Notes: generated from the sequence alone by a model not told the origin. A stretch of 64,000 bases of DNA from Cryobacterium gelidum (GCF_004403985.1 NZ_SOHL01000015.1:62001-126000), one strand, 5' to 3'. Shown: positions 26,286-36,547, numbered from the stretch's first letter. Program-made: numbers and translations.

Positions 26286-26525
26286 CCGACCGCCTCGATC
26301 CAGCAGCCGGGGCGGCTGCCGTCGGCGACGCCCCCTGCGAGTCGCCGCCGGAATCTGCACTTCGACAGGCCGCAGCACACTGCATTTGCCCGCAGTGCAC
26401 CCTGCACTGGTAGTCGGAGTGTTCGATGCCGTCGCCGGAAACTGATGATTCAACGCTGTGGCCGAGCGACGGAAAGTGGCCTAGCCTGAGGGAAGACTCG
26501 CGTTTCACTCACAGTGGAGGTCACC

Positions 26526-27032
26526 ATGTCAGCCAAGCCCACCGGACGCCTCGTTCACCGCGAGGATGGCCTGTATCTCATGCTCAATCGGCTGTTCAAC
26601 GCGCCGATCGAACAGGTGTGGGCGAGCATGACGCGCCCCTCTGAACTCGAGAGGTGGATCGGAACGTATACCGGCTCATCGGCCACCGGCGCGGTCAAGT
26701 TCAGGATGGCGGCGGAGCCCGATGCCAGGTGGGAATACGTGAGTATTCGCGAGTGCCAGGCTCCGCACCGTTTCAAGGGCGATTTCGGCGAGGGTGAGGA
26801 TTCCTGGCGCGCACTGTTCCATCTCGTCGAGGGCGACGGCATGACGAACCTGACCTTCGGGCAGCGCTTGCGGTCCCCCTCCGAGGTCGCCACGGTCGGC
26901 CCCGGTTGGGACTATTACCTCGATCGTCTGGTCGCCTCGCGCGCGGGCCTGCCGCTGCCGGAGTGGGAACACTACTATCCCGCGCACGCCCAGTTCTACA
27001 AGGACCTGATTGTTCCGGTGCGCACCGCTTGA
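26526..27032 (+). CDS. SRPBCC (START/AHSA1-like) domain protein
   Basis: 168 residues from ATG 26526, preceded by GGAGG five bases upstream; an in-frame GTG at 26514 overlaps that site and is less likely. The pattern LNRLFNAPIEQVWASMTRPSEL at about residues 20-40 is the AHSA1 helix-grip entry (strand, then RxxxxPxxxVWxxxTxPexL), followed by beta strands and a long C-terminal helix. Such proteins bind hydrophobic ligands or act as Hsp90-activator-like or unknown-function proteins. Between the LysR stop and this gene (26286-26525) I see only a short GC-rich stem at 26303-26319 and no gene. Confidence 0.8.
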   Translation: MSAKPTGRLVHREDGLYLMLNRLFNAPIEQVWASMTRPSELERWIGTYTGSSATGAVKFRMAAEPDARWEYVSIRECQAPHRFKGDFGEGEDSWRALFHLVEGDGMTNLTFGQRLRSPSEVATVGPGWDYYLDRLVASRAGLPLPEWEHYYPAHAQFYKDLIVPVRTA

Positions 27033-27060
27033 TCCGCGGCCAGCACGACCCGCGAGGTGG

Positions 27061-27165
27061 CTAGCGCCAGATACTGGGGGCGGACGCGCGGGTGACTAGC
27101 GCCAGATACTGGGGGCGGACGCGCGGGTGACTAGCGCCAGATACTGGGGGCGGACGCGCGGGTGG
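27061..27165. repeat. 35-bp tandem repeat (3 copies) over the 3' end of the thioesterase gene
   Basis: Copies at 27061-27095, 27096-27130 and 27131-27165 are identical except the last base. Each contains, on the minus strand, the last 11 codons and TAG stop of the thioesterase (encoding RASAPSIWR then stop); only the 27131 copy is in the gene, the other two lie downstream of it as non-coding duplicates because 35 is not a multiple of three and the first stop ends translation. Confidence 0.95.
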
Positions 27166-27688
27166 CGGGGGCGGCCGCAGCCCGGCTCCACTCGAGCAGC
27201 CACTCCGGCACCGTCACGTCGTCGGGAGCGACGCCGATCGCCTCGAGCAGCTCGGTGATCGTGACGACACCACCGGCGCGCTTGAGGAAACGGCCGCGAA
27301 TGTATCCGTGGGCGTAGATCTCCAGGTCACCGTCGGCATCCGGTCGCACAAAGCGTTGCTCCACGTACACGGCCTTCTCATCGAATCCGAGGATGCGCGA
27401 CTCGACCGTGAATTTCTGGCCGAGCCGGAGAGATTTGCGAAAGCTGATCGTCTCAGAGACCACGACGGGATACCAGCCGCGCGCCTTGAAGATCGCCCAG
27501 ACACCGGTGCGGTGCAGCAGGTCGAAGCGGGCCACGTCCATGATCGACAGGTAGACGCCATTGTTCATGTGCCGCAAAATATCCTGGTCGGTCGGCAGCG
27601 TCAGAAAGTTGGTGCGTGCGACATCGAAGTGACCGAGCCGCGGTCCGAACTTCGACAGCAGAGCATGGAGGAGGGTTCTGAGGAACAT
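27131..27688 (-). CDS. Hot-dog fold acyl-CoA thioesterase family protein
   Basis: 185 residues from ATG 27688 (a GTG two codons upstream at 27694 is an alternative; neither has a strong ribosome site). The 4HBT-like motif DQDILRHMNNGVYLSIMD (residues about 35-55) is the family active-site region with the general-base Asp and following Asn pair, as in YbgC/FadM- and Them6-like thioesterases. It would hydrolyse acyl-CoAs in the cytoplasm. The extreme C-terminus is encoded by one copy of a 35-bp triplication. The gene is isolated; a 172-bp stretch to the next gene shows nothing recognisable. Confidence 0.82.
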   Translation of the reverse strand: MFLRTLLHALLSKFGPRLGHFDVARTNFLTLPTDQDILRHMNNGVYLSIMDVARFDLLHRTGVWAIFKARGWYPVVVSETISFRKSLRLGQKFTVESRILGFDEKAVYVEQRFVRPDADGDLEIYAHGYIRGRFLKRAGGVVTITELLEAIGVAPDDVTVPEWLLEWSRAAAAPATRASAPSIWR

Positions 27689-27860
27689 ATGCACGTCACG
27701 ATGCTAACGAAACGAGGCAGGCGCGCGGTATCCGTTGTCGGTGAGCACCAGCATCCGTCGACATTCAGCTCGTGGGGTGCACGATGTGCCACAGACGCGA
27801 GCTGATGGGGCATTCCGACCCGGTATCTCAGCCTCGGCGCAGTGCGCACCCGCAGGAAGC

Positions 27861-28973
27861 TCAAGCCAGAGCGACCGCACGCGGCGCAACCGCACGCACG
27901 AAGGCGCCGAGGCGGCGGTAGACCTCCTGCGATTCGGGATGCGTGTCGTCCTGTTGCCAGGTGTGCTTGGTGTTGACGCTGCGCCGACCGTAGATCAGGG
28001 TGTCGACCCGAATAGCACGCGCGCGCAACGCCTCGATGAAATTGAGGTTGGCTCGATAGAAATAATCCCGCTCCGAGGTCGTCACGAACACCGGCGGAAA
28101 ACCCCGATCCAGCCATTCGATCGGCGACATGAAACGGGCGGCCGTGCGCAAGTGCAGCCCCCGGCCCCGCTCGGGCAGCAGCATGCGCACGAAGTTGAGG
28201 CTGAGTACGAAACCGCGTTCGAACAACACCGAAAAGTCGGCGATGCTGCAGTGCTGCACCAGGCCGCGCAGGTTGCGGGCGGCGATCGGCGGATGAATGT
28301 CGTAGTGCGCGGCAAGCGCGGGCTCATAGGTCGACGCGGTGAGCAGCGCCGCGATGTGTCCGCCGGCTGAATCACCGCCGAGCACGATGCGGGTGGGGTC
28401 TCCCCCGTAGGCGGCTATGTTCCGGGCGACCCAGTCGAGTACCGCGTTGCCGTCCTGCATCATGTGCTTCAGCTGGAACCGCGTGGCCATGCGGTAGTTG
28501 GCATTGACCACGATCATGCCCTCGGCGGCCTGGCTCGCACAATATTTGGTGAGCGGGTCTTTGTCACCCGAGGTCCAACCACCACCGTGGAAGTACACAT
28601 AGACGGGCAGTGGCGGTGCCGCGGCATCGCTGTCCTTGGGTGCGATGACGTCGAGCCGGTGAATCTTCTGGCCATCGCCGATGTAGTCGACGTCGAGGTC
28701 GTATTCCACGGTGTCGATCGGGTTCAGGTTGAACTTGTGTATCGGCGTCGCGCGTCGCAGCATGAGAGCGCGCCAGGCCCAGACCGGCAGACGACGAATA
28801 CCGGTCTCGCGATGCGCCGACCGGTCAACTGTGACGCCGTCGGCGTGCAAACGGATACCGTGCAGCCAGGCCCGTGCCGAATGCTCGACCCGGGCGGGAT
28901 CGGACGAGGCCGGGGGCGCTGCGGGGAGGGGCGTGGCACGAACAGTGTCGAACTGGATGCTGGTGATACTCAC
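27861..28973 (-). CDS. Alpha/beta hydrolase of the hormone-sensitive-lipase family
   Basis: 370 residues from GTG 28973. The HGGGW oxyanion motif (about residue 130) and nucleophile elbow GDSAGG (about 200) mark the HSL/esterase group; the acid is in SERDYFY and the histidine in NTKHTWQ. There is no signal peptide; the first about 70 residues are extra relative to simple esterases. Short- to medium-chain ester hydrolysis is the usual activity. Transcribed with a PEBP gene upstream on the same strand, separated from it by a strong hairpin. Confidence 0.85.
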   Translation of the reverse strand: MSITSIQFDTVRATPLPAAPPASSDPARVEHSARAWLHGIRLHADGVTVDRSAHRETGIRRLPVWAWRALMLRRATPIHKFNLNPIDTVEYDLDVDYIGDGQKIHRLDVIAPKDSDAAAPPLPVYVYFHGGGWTSGDKDPLTKYCASQAAEGMIVVNANYRMATRFQLKHMMQDGNAVLDWVARNIAAYGGDPTRIVLGGDSAGGHIAALLTASTYEPALAAHYDIHPPIAARNLRGLVQHCSIADFSVLFERGFVLSLNFVRMLLPERGRGLHLRTAARFMSPIEWLDRGFPPVFVTTSERDYFYRANLNFIEALRARAIRVDTLIYGRRSVNTKHTWQQDDTHPESQEVYRRLGAFVRAVAPRAVALA

Positions 28974-29009
28974 TGGTCGAGGCTAAGTTGACCTTCCCGA
29001 ATGCCCGCT

Positions 29010-29038
29010 GGGAAGTACCCCCTTTGGGGGTAACTCCC
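29010..29038. terminator. Hairpin terminator after the PEBP gene
   Basis: TACCCCC-TTT-GGGGGTA is a perfect 7-bp stem, extended by outer arms GGGA and TCCC after a small internal loop. It lies 30 bases beyond the PEBP stop on the minus strand and just ahead of the hydrolase start, so it should limit readthrough between them. Confidence 0.65.
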
Positions 29039-29067
29039 GGCTTCAGGTGGCAGTTCGTGCCGTACGT

Positions 29068-29625
29068 TCACGCAGCGGACGCCCCGCCCGCCACCCCGGT
29101 CCCTTCCAGCACCGCGCGCGCAAGCGTGTGAAAGTGCAGGTTGAAGCCGAGAACGCCCGGCGTCGAGTGCGAGTCCAGGTCGATCATCGGCACGTCAACG
29201 GCATGAAGGATGAATTGATACCGGTGCGTGCCGGTGCCAGGGGGCGGTTCGGCGCCGACAAAAGAGGTCAACCGCAGCTCGTTGGGCAAGGTCAGGGACG
29301 ATCCAGGCAGAGCCCCGCCCGCGACGCCCGCGTCAACCGGCAGGTCGGTGACGGATAGCGGGAGGTTGGCCACGGCCCAGTGCCAGAACCCGGAGCCGGT
29401 CGGAGCGTCTGGGTCGTACACGGTGAGGGCGAAGCTCGCGGTTTCGGGAGGGAAACCGCTCCAAGACAGCTGCGGCGAGACGTCCGCTCCCCCGGCACCG
29501 GCGGCATACTGCGCCGGCCGCAACGGGCCGCCGTCGGTCAGGTCGGTGCTGGTGAGCGAGAACTGGGGCACCGCGCCGAAACGGGCGAGTGGGTCGAGCG
29601 TCACGATGGCCTCCTCGTTGAGCAT
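29068..29625 (-). CDS. YbhB/YbcL family Raf-kinase-inhibitor-like (PEBP) protein
   Basis: 185 residues. The phosphatidylethanolamine-binding-protein fold is marked by the [13 protein letters not shown] motif (about residues 73-85) and the later [15 protein letters not shown] strand with the ligand-site histidine. Bacterial members are small cytosolic or periplasmic proteins of unsettled function; no signal peptide is visible. Divergent from trhO (62 bases between starts). Confidence 0.88.
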   Translation of the reverse strand: MLNEEAIVTLDPLARFGAVPQFSLTSTDLTDGGPLRPAQYAAGAGGADVSPQLSWSGFPPETASFALTVYDPDAPTGSGFWHWAVANLPLSVTDLPVDAGVAGGALPGSSLTLPNELRLTSFVGAEPPPGTGTHRYQFILHAVDVPMIDLDSHSTPGVLGFNLHFHTLARAVLEGTGVAGGASAA

Positions 29626-29687
29626 TAGCTACGGTGTTGCAGCACAGTCAGTTCATCCAGCCTACGCGTCCCTCATAAAATAGCTCC

Positions 29688-30617
29688 ATGGCCATTCCGA
29701 AGATCCTGCTCTTTTACATCTTCACGCCACTGGCCGATCCAGACGCGATACGGCTCTGGCAGCGTGACCTGTGCGCCGGGCTCGGCCTGCGCGGTCGCAT
29801 CCTGATCTCCAAGGACGGCCTCAACGGCACGGTCGGCGGCGACTTGCCCGCCGTCAAGAAATACATTCGTAAGACCCGCGACTATGCGCCGTTCCGGCAC
29901 ATCGATTTCAAGTGGAGCGAGGGCACCGGTCTCGACGAGAAAGGGCAGAGCCTCGACTTTCCCCGGCTCGTGGTCAAGGTGCGCGATGAGATCGTGAGCT
30001 TCGGCGCTCCGGGAGAGTTGCGTGTCGGCGCCGAGGGGGTTATCGATGGTGGCACCAAGCTGGCACCCGCCGAGCTCAATGCCCTCGTCGCCGAGCGTGG
30101 CGATGACGTTGTCTTCTTCGATGGACGCAATAAGTTCGAGGCCGAGATCGGCCATTTTCGAAACGCTGTCGTTCCCGACGTTGCTACTACGCGCGATTTC
30201 GTGGCCGAACTCGACAGCGGCAAATACGACCACCTCAAGGGCAAGCCGGTGGTGACCTATTGCACCGGCGGCATCCGCTGTGAGGTACTGAGCGGTCTCA
30301 TGAAGTCGCGCGGATTCGGTGAGGTGTATCAACTCGACGGCGGAATTGTGCGTTACGGCGAGGCCTTCGGCAACGAGGGCCTGTGGTCGGGTTCGCTCTA
30401 TGTCTTCGACCAGCGGATGTCCATCGATTTTGCCCCGGATGCTGCCGTGCTCGGCACTTGCCAGCTCTGCGCCGCACCCACCACGAACATGCTCAACTGC
30501 CGCGACGCCTCCTGCCGGGAACAGCTGGTCGTGTGCGCTACATGCGTGGCCGCCACGGCTCCGGCCTGCGCCACCCATGCGTCGCGAGCGAACGAGGCGT
30601 CGGCGCGCGCAACCTGA
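29688..30617 (+). CDS. trhO: tRNA uridine(34) hydroxylase, rhodanese-related
   Basis: 309 residues. Forms 5-hydroxyuridine at the wobble position of tRNA using oxygen. N-terminal acylphosphatase-like domain ([13 protein letters not shown]), then a rhodanese domain with [14 protein letters not shown] and the active-site cysteine in YCTGGIRCE (about residue 195), then a C-terminal Cys-rich segment ([19 protein letters not shown]) suggesting a zinc site. All diagnostic blocks of YceA/TrhO are present. Probably monocistronic. Confidence 0.93.
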   Translation: MAIPKILLFYIFTPLADPDAIRLWQRDLCAGLGLRGRILISKDGLNGTVGGDLPAVKKYIRKTRDYAPFRHIDFKWSEGTGLDEKGQSLDFPRLVVKVRDEIVSFGAPGELRVGAEGVIDGGTKLAPAELNALVAERGDDVVFFDGRNKFEAEIGHFRNAVVPDVATTRDFVAELDSGKYDHLKGKPVVTYCTGGIRCEVLSGLMKSRGFGEVYQLDGGIVRYGEAFGNEGLWSGSLYVFDQRMSIDFAPDAAVLGTCQLCAAPTTNMLNCRDASCREQLVVCATCVAATAPACATHASRANEASARAT

Positions 30618-30697
30618 GCGGCCGGCTGAGGCACGATCAGCACCGAAACGCCGCTAGAGAGTTCCGGTGCTGGCACGCGCCGTGATTGGATCATGGT

Positions 30698-31921
30698 GTG
30701 ACCTACGACGCGCTGGCTGTTCGCACCCATTTTCCCGCCCTCTCCACCGGCATCGCTCATTTCGATGGACCGGGCGGCACGCAGACCCCGCGGCAGGTCG
30801 GCGCGGCGATCGCACTGACCCTCACGCGCCCGCTCTCGAACCGCGGCACGGGCAGCCTGCCCGAGCGCAACGCGGACGACGCGGTGACCGGGTTTCGCAC
30901 CGCCGCAGCAGATCTGCTCGGCGCAGAGCCCGATGGCATCGTCTACGGGCGCAGCGCGACCGCACTCACCTACGATTTCTCCCATCATCTCTCCCGCGCG
31001 TGGGGTCCCGGCGACGAGGTCGTGGTCTCCCGCCTGGACCATGACTCGAACATCCGGCCGTGGGTGCAGGCGGCCGACCGCACGGGCGCAACCGTACGCT
31101 GGGTCGACTTCGACCCGTCGACCGGCGAATTGTCCGCCGACGCGTTCGCCGCCGTCGTTGGTCCAGGGACGCGCCTCGTCGCCGTCACAGCCGCATCGAA
31201 CCTGATTGGTACCCGCCCACCGATCGCGGCGATCGCCGACGTGGCGCATGCGGCCGGCGCGCTGCTCTACGTTGACGGTGTGCACTACACACCGCACGCC
31301 CTCGTCGACGTCAAGGCGCTCGGCGCCGATTTTTTCGTGTGCTCCCCGTATAAGTTCCTCGGCCCGCATTGCGGCGTGCTCGCCGCCGCGCCGGAACTCT
31401 TGGAAGGCATCCGGCCCGACAAGCTCGCAACGTCGAGCGATCGTGTGCCCGAGCGATTCGAATTCGGCACCCTCCCCTACGAACAGCTTGCCGGCGTAAC
31501 GGCGGCCATCGATTTTCTGGCCGCGCTCGTGCCGGGCTCGACCACCGTTGGCGCCGCTGCCCCAACGCGACGGGAACGCCTCGTGGCGTCGTCACACGCA
31601 CTCGAAACGTACGAAGCGATGTTGCGTGCCCAGCTTGAAGCGGGGCTCGCCGCGCTGCCCGGTGTGCTCGTGCATTCCCGTGCCGCCGCGCGCACCCCCA
31701 CCGTTCTGGTGACCTTCGCCAACCATTCGGCCGCTGCCGCCTCCGCGTTTCTCATCCAGCGGGGGATCCTGGCCCCGGCCGGTTCGTTCTATGCCCGAGA
31801 GGCGAGTCGGCACCTCGGTCTGGGCGATGTCGGCGGACTGCGCATCGGCCTCGCCCCGTACACCACCGCGCACGAAGTCGAGCGGATACTCGACGCACTC
31901 GACGACTTTCTCCGGCCGTAG
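30698..31921 (+). CDS. Cysteine desulfurase-like class V aminotransferase
   Basis: 407 residues from GTG 30698; an in-frame TTG at 30686 adds four residues. PLP enzyme of the cysteine-desulfurase-like branch (known family with FDGPGGTQ start): HFDGPGGTQTP N-terminus, the SNLIGT region, Asp-His pair in YVDGVHYTPH and the PLP lysine in SPYKFLGPH. It lacks an obvious IscS catalytic cysteine loop, so sulfur delivery for Fe-S assembly should not be assumed; selenocysteine lyase or isopenicillin-epimerase-like roles are alternatives. Follows trhO after 80 bases, a pairing that may be functional (tRNA sulfur/oxygen modification) but is only positional. Confidence 0.8.
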   Translation: MTYDALAVRTHFPALSTGIAHFDGPGGTQTPRQVGAAIALTLTRPLSNRGTGSLPERNADDAVTGFRTAAADLLGAEPDGIVYGRSATALTYDFSHHLSRAWGPGDEVVVSRLDHDSNIRPWVQAADRTGATVRWVDFDPSTGELSADAFAAVVGPGTRLVAVTAASNLIGTRPPIAAIADVAHAAGALLYVDGVHYTPHALVDVKALGADFFVCSPYKFLGPHCGVLAAAPELLEGIRPDKLATSSDRVPERFEFGTLPYEQLAGVTAAIDFLAALVPGSTTVGAAAPTRRERLVASSHALETYEAMLRAQLEAGLAALPGVLVHSRAAARTPTVLVTFANHSAAAASAFLIQRGILAPAGSFYAREASRHLGLGDVGGLRIGLAPYTTAHEVERILDALDDFLRP

Positions 31922-32003
31922 CGATTGTGCCGGAAGGCCCGCTTTTGCAGCGGAAGCCGGGCTCTGCCGGCCCTAGGCTGGTCTCACCACAGAGAGGAGT
32001 CGG

Positions 32004-32906
32004 ATGCCTGCCGGCGCTGTCATCGAATTTCACAACATCAGCAAACGCTTTGGCGGTGTTGCCGCGGTCAACGATCTCTCGTTCACGGTTGAACCCGGCC
32101 GGGTCACCGGGTTCCTTGGCCCGAACGGTGCCGGCAAGACCACGAGCCTGCGCATTCTGCTCGGGCTGGTCGCTGCCAGCAGCGGCACGGCCACGTTCGG
32201 CGGCGTGCGCTACCGCGACCTGCCGCATCCGCTGGCCATGGTGGGCGCCGCCCTCGAAGCCGCGAGCTTTCACCCGGGCCGCAGCGCCCGCGACCACCTC
32301 GCCGTGTACACGATCGCGGCCGGACTCCCGCGCACCCGAGTGCTCGAAGTACTCACCCAAGTGGGGCTCGCCGCTCACGCCGCCCAGCGGGTCGGCGGCT
32401 ACTCGCTCGGCATGCGCCAACGACTCGGCCTGGCTTACGCCCTGCTGGGCGATCCGGGCGTGCTCGTGCTCGACGAGCCGATCAACGGCCTGGACCCGGA
32501 AGGCATCCGCTGGATTCGCGGGTTTCTGCGCGACATGGCCGCCGAGGGCCGCACCGTTCTGGTCAGCTCCCACCTGCTCTCCGAGGTGCAGCAGAGCGTC
32601 GACGACGTCGTCATCATCGCCAGGGGCCAACTCGTGCACCTGGGGCCGCTGTCCAGCCTCGACACAGATGCCGCCCCGCAGACGATCGTCGATTCGCCCG
32701 ACCGCGACGCCCTCGCCGCCGCGCTCACGGCCGCCGGCATCACATTCTCGATCGGCCGCACCGGCCTGCTCGCCGCGACGCCCGATCCGGGCCTGCTCGG
32801 ACATCTCGCCTTCACCGCCGGGGTTGAACTGAGCGTACTGCATCGGCAGAAAGCCGGCCTCGAAGATTCGTTCCTCGCCCTCGTCGGCGGGGGCCACTCG
32901 CTGTGA
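32004..32906 (+). CDS. ABC transporter ATP-binding protein
   Basis: 300 residues. Complete nucleotide-binding domain: Walker A GPNGAGKTT (about 38-46), signature YSLGMRQRL, Walker B VLVLDEP and the SSHLLSEV switch histidine region, then a C-terminal extension of about 80 residues as in DrrA/BcrA-type exporters. The stop overlaps the permease start by four bases. Likely a two-component exporter, possibly for a peptide antibiotic or lipid; substrate unknown. AGAGAGGAG lies upstream of ATG 32004. Confidence 0.92.
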   Translation: MPAGAVIEFHNISKRFGGVAAVNDLSFTVEPGRVTGFLGPNGAGKTTSLRILLGLVAASSGTATFGGVRYRDLPHPLAMVGAALEAASFHPGRSARDHLAVYTIAAGLPRTRVLEVLTQVGLAAHAAQRVGGYSLGMRQRLGLAYALLGDPGVLVLDEPINGLDPEGIRWIRGFLRDMAAEGRTVLVSSHLLSEVQQSVDDVVIIARGQLVHLGPLSSLDTDAAPQTIVDSPDRDALAAALTAAGITFSIGRTGLLAATPDPGLLGHLAFTAGVELSVLHRQKAGLEDSFLALVGGGHSL

Positions 32907-33736
32907 TTTCGTTCCTGCGTTCTGTCTCGGCCGAATTCGCCAAGATTTTCACCACTCGCCTGTGGTGGATTCTCGCTATCGTGCTCTTTTGCTACATCGG
33001 CCTGCTGGCCGGTGGCCTCGCGGCACTGTTCGGCGGTGTCCAGACCGGTGTGATCAGCCCGGATACCGTCAACACCGGCGGCGCAGCGATCACCTTCGGA
33101 ACCCTCCCACCCCTCATCTACAGCTTCGCCTCCTCGGTCGGGTACGTCTTTCCGGTGCTGCTCGGTGCTCTCGCGTCGACCGGCGAGTTTCGCCACCAGA
33201 CATTGACGCCGACGTTTCTGGCGACCCCTCGACGCGGCGTCGTGCTGGGGGCCAAGACGGTGACGCTGATTCTGATCGGTGCGGGCCTCGGGCTCGTCGC
33301 GCTGGCGGCATCCGTTGGTATCGGCGGCGGGGTGTTGAGCGCGTTTGGTGTCGATGCGCTGCTGCAGGGCTCCGGAACCTGGCTGCTCGTGGCGCGCACG
33401 CTGCTCGCCATGGGCCTCTGGGCGGCGATCGGCGTCGGTCTCGGCGTGCTCGTGCCCAATCAGGTGGCCTCGATCGTGATCGTGCTCGCCTTCACCCAAT
33501 TCATCGAACCGCTGCTGCGGCTGGCCGCCTCTTTCCTCGAAGTCACGGCGAAGATCGGCAATTTTCTGCCCGGAGCGGCCTCCGATGCCCTCGTCGGCGC
33601 GAGCATCTTCACCGTGGCCAGCCCGGCCGGAGCCGCCCCGCTGGACTGGTGGCAGGGCGGTCTTGTACTGCTCGGTTACGCCCTGATCGCCACCATCATC
33701 GGTTACTTCGTGAGCTGGAAGAAGGACGTCACGTAG
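32903..33736 (+). CDS. ABC transporter permease (ABC-2 type)
   Basis: 277 residues from GTG 32903 with six hydrophobic segments in the ABC-2 export layout: an N-terminal amphipathic helix (SFLRSVSAEFAKIFTTRLWW), TM1, then the others to a final segment ending in SWKKDVT. Translationally coupled to the ATPase gene. Its 3' end overlaps the end of the convergent small gene by eight bases. Confidence 0.88.
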   Translation: MISFLRSVSAEFAKIFTTRLWWILAIVLFCYIGLLAGGLAALFGGVQTGVISPDTVNTGGAAITFGTLPPLIYSFASSVGYVFPVLLGALASTGEFRHQTLTPTFLATPRRGVVLGAKTVTLILIGAGLGLVALAASVGIGGGVLSAFGVDALLQGSGTWLLVARTLLAMGLWAAIGVGLGVLVPNQVASIVIVLAFTQFIEPLLRLAASFLEVTAKIGNFLPGAASDALVGASIFTVASPAGAAPLDWWQGGLVLLGYALIATIIGYFVSWKKDVT

Positions 33737-34100
33737 TCGGGCCGGTCGGCGGGGCTGGCAGCTTAAGCGAGTCGATGAAATCGGCCGCGTGCTGGCTGGT
33801 GAGAATGACCCGGGCGAATTCCTCATCGACGAGGTCGATCACTACGGCCGGGCGGTGACGTTTGATCGACACGAAGTCCTTGCCGCCGTGAAATTTCCAG
33901 GTCCCGGCGGCCACGATGAGCGGAATAATCGAGCCGAGCGAGCGAATTCCACGCAGCCAGATCCACGGATCCTCGGTGATGATCACCGAGCGGATACTCT
34001 CCCGCTGCACCACGATCGAGTCCCGTCGCAGGGCGAGGGTTCTTTCCGTGCGCGTCAAGTGGATCTCGAGCCGGTCGGAATGCACGCTCAGGGAAGCCAT
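33729..34100 (-). CDS. Small protein with PH-like fold character, unknown function
   Basis: 123 residues from ATG 34100 (the frame is open upstream but coding character starts here). It is rich in beta-strand pattern (LEIHLTRTERTLALRRDSIVV, SIRSVIITEDP) with a Leu/Ile-Pro-Leu-Ile-Val-Ala hydrophobic patch in the middle and an ending resembling bacterial PH-domain proteins. I cannot assign a function. It converges on the ABC permease gene and lies 93 bases downstream... of no gene, just past the hemL stop at 34194. Confidence 0.7.
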   Translation of the reverse strand: MASLSVHSDRLEIHLTRTERTLALRRDSIVVQRESIRSVIITEDPWIWLRGIRSLGSIIPLIVAAGTWKFHGGKDFVSIKRHRPAVVIDLVDEEFARVILTSQHAADFIDSLKLPAPPTGPTT

Positions 34101-34193
34101 TGTTCCAGTCTGCCCGGTTCCGCCCGAAAAGCCGTTGTTCGACGCGAACAAAAGCAGTAACGTCCGAGCGCAGGATCCCTCCAAATGCCGCGA

Positions 34194-35567
34194 TCAGCCC
34201 TGCGGGGTCGCCGCGGCCGCAGCCTTGGCCGCGGCCGGCAGTGCCTCGAAGATGCGCCCGATGGCGCTCTGATCGTGCGCATCGGAGACGAACCAGGCCT
34301 CGAACACGCTCGGCGGCAATGACACGCCGCCATCGAGCATGGCGTGAAAGAACGGTGCATAACGAAATGCCTCCTGCCGCTGCACGTCGGCGTAGGTGCG
34401 CGGGGCCGAACCCTGCGCGTCCTCGCCGAACACGAAGCTGAACAGGTTGCCGGCCCGCTGCACCCGGTGGGCGACCCCCTCGGCGGCGAGTGAGGCGGAG
34501 ACCGCTTCCGAGAGGATGGTGGCGGTCGCATTGAGCCGGTTGTACACACTCTCATCGAGCAGATTGAGGGTCGCGATGCCGGCCGCGACAGCGACCGGGT
34601 TGCCCGAGAGCGTGCCGGCCTGATAGACCGGGCCGATCGGTGCGAGAAAGTCCATCACGTCGGCCCGGCCGCCGAGGGCGGCAACGGGCAGGCCTCCGCC
34701 GATGATCTTGCCGAAGGTGACCAGGTCGGGCATGTAATACTTTTCGCCGGCCGGCTCGAGGCCGCTGGTCTCGAGGCCCCAGAAGCCGGAACGGCTCACC
34801 CGAAAGCCGGTGAGCACCTCGTCGAGAATGAGCAGGGCGCCATTCGAGTGCGCGATAGCGGACAGTGCCGCGTTGAAGCCGGGATCGGGGGCGACAACAC
34901 CCATGTTGGCCGCGGCGGCCTCGGTGATAACGGCGGCAATGCGGCCCGGATGCGCCTCGAACGCGGCCCGCACAGCATCGAGGTCGTTGTAGGGCAGCAC
35001 GAGCGTCTCCGCGGCGGTCGCCGCGGTGACGCCGGCCGAGCCGGGTAGCGCGAGCGTCGCGAGCCCGGAGCCGGCCTGGGCGAGCAGACCGTCGGAGTGG
35101 CCATGATAGTGCCCGGCGAATTTGACCAACAGGTCACGACCGGTGAAACCGCGCGCGAGGCGGATGGCGGTCATGGTCGCTTCGGTGCCGGTGGAGACCA
35201 GGCGCAGCTTCGGGGTCGCGCCGACCCGTTCGGCGACCAGTTCGGCCAGTTCGGTCTCGGCGGGCGTCGAGGCGCCAAAGGACAGCCCGAGCGCCGCGGC
35301 ATCCTGCACGGCCTTGATGACCTCGGGGTGCGCGTGGCCCAGAATCGCCGGGCCCCATGAGTTGACGAGGTCGACATATTCGCGGCCGTCGGAGTCCGTT
35401 ACGTACGCACCCGCGGCCTTCACGAGGAACAGCGGTGTGCCGCCGACCGAGCCGAATGCGCGCACCGGCGAGTTGACCCCACCGGGTATGACGCGGCGGG
35501 CGCGGCCGAACAGTTCGTCGTTGTGACTGGTCGGGTGGTTCACTGTGGGAATCATCGTGTCGGTCAT
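34194..35567 (-). CDS. hemL: Glutamate-1-semialdehyde 2,1-aminomutase
   Basis: 457 residues. PLP enzyme that turns glutamate-1-semialdehyde into 5-aminolevulinate. Landmarks: [14 protein letters not shown] at the N-terminus, GHAHPEV, and the PLP lysine in [24 protein letters not shown] precedes ATG 35567. Last gene of the minus-strand heme run, two bases after hemB, and the expected partner of hemA. Confidence 0.96.
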   Translation of the reverse strand: MTDTMIPTVNHPTSHNDELFGRARRVIPGGVNSPVRAFGSVGGTPLFLVKAAGAYVTDSDGREYVDLVNSWGPAILGHAHPEVIKAVQDAAALGLSFGASTPAETELAELVAERVGATPKLRLVSTGTEATMTAIRLARGFTGRDLLVKFAGHYHGHSDGLLAQAGSGLATLALPGSAGVTAATAAETLVLPYNDLDAVRAAFEAHPGRIAAVITEAAAANMGVVAPDPGFNAALSAIAHSNGALLILDEVLTGFRVSRSGFWGLETSGLEPAGEKYYMPDLVTFGKIIGGGLPVAALGGRADVMDFLAPIGPVYQAGTLSGNPVAVAAGIATLNLLDESVYNRLNATATILSEAVSASLAAEGVAHRVQRAGNLFSFVFGEDAQGSAPRTYADVQRQEAFRYAPFFHAMLDGGVSLPPSVFEAWFVSDAHDQSAIGRIFEALPAAAKAAAAATPQG

Positions 35568-35569
35568 GC

Positions 35570-36547
35570 TTACTCCTCCTTGAGCCAGGTGGCCAGTTCA
35601 ACGGCCCAGTAGGTGAGCACGGCGTCGGCGCCGGCCCGACGGATGCTCAAGACCGACTCTTCGATTGCGCGGCGACGGTCGATCCAGCCCTGCGCGGCGG
35701 CGGCTTCGACCATGGCGTATTCGCCGGAGACCTGATATGCCCAAACCGGAATATCGCTCATGGCAGCAACTGCGGCGAGCACGTCGAGGTAGCCGCCGGC
35801 CGGTTTGACCATGACGATGTCGGCGCCCTGTTCGATGTCGAGCTGCGCTTCGCGCAAACCCTCACGGCGGTTGGCGGGATCAAGCTGATAGGTTCGGCGG
35901 TCGCCGACCAGGGTCGAGGCGACGGCCTCGCGGAACGGACCGTAGAAAGCGGAGGCGTACTTGGCCGAGTAGGCCAGCACGGCAGTGTCTTCGAAACCGT
36001 TGGCGTCGAGGGTCTCGCGTACGGCGGCGACCTGGCCGTCCATCATTCCGGAGAGGCCGAGCAGGGCGGAGCCGGCACTGGCCTGAGCGAGGGCCATGTC
36101 GCGGTAGCGTTCGAGGGTTGCATCGTTGTCGACGTGGCCGTCGGCCGCGAGTACGCCGCAGTGGCCGTGGTCGGTGAATTCGTCCAGGCACAGATCAGTC
36201 TGCACGACGAGCGCGTCGCCAACCTCATCGACGAGCGCGCGCGTGGCCAGGTTGAGGATGCCATTGGGGTCGGTCGCACCGGTTCCGGTCGCGTCGCGCA
36301 CCTCGGGTACCCCGAACAGCATGATGCCGCCGATGCCGGCTTCGGCCGCCTGTGCGACGGCCCGGCGGGCGCTGTCGATGCTGTGCTGCACGACACCGGG
36401 CATCGACGTGATCGGGCGGGCGTCGTTGCCTTCGCGCACAAACATGGGGAGCACAAGCTCGCCCGGGTGGACACGAATTTCACTGGCCAGGCGACGGAGC
36501 GCGCTGCTGGTGCGCAAACGTCGTGGGCGGATAACGGGGTTGATCAC
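35570..36547 (-). CDS. hemB: Delta-aminolevulinic acid dehydratase (porphobilinogen synthase)
   Basis: 325 residues. Condenses two ALA into porphobilinogen. The metal site reads [14 protein letters not shown]: two of three zinc-type cysteines are kept and the middle one is Asp, a mixed pattern I know from mycobacterial HemB. Schiff-base lysines lie in [14 protein letters not shown] and MVKPAGGY. Cotranscribed with hemL downstream; 93 bases separate it from hemD upstream. Confidence 0.96.
   Translation of the reverse strand: MINPVIRPRRLRTSSALRRLASEIRVHPGELVLPMFVREGNDARPITSMPGVVQHSIDSARRAVAQAAEAGIGGIMLFGVPEVRDATGTGATDPNGILNLATRALVDEVGDALVVQTDLCLDEFTDHGHCGVLAADGHVDNDATLERYRDMALAQASAGSALLGLSGMMDGQVAAVRETLDANGFEDTAVLAYSAKYASAFYGPFREAVASTLVGDRRTYQLDPANRREGLREAQLDIEQGADIVMVKPAGGYLDVLAAVAAMSDIPVWAYQVSGEYAMVEAAAAQGWIDRRRAIEESVLSIRRAGADAVLTYWAVELATWLKEE

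Noticed and set aside
26303..26319. Terminator after the LysR gene
   Set aside because: Only a 6-bp stem; too weak to list as a feature.
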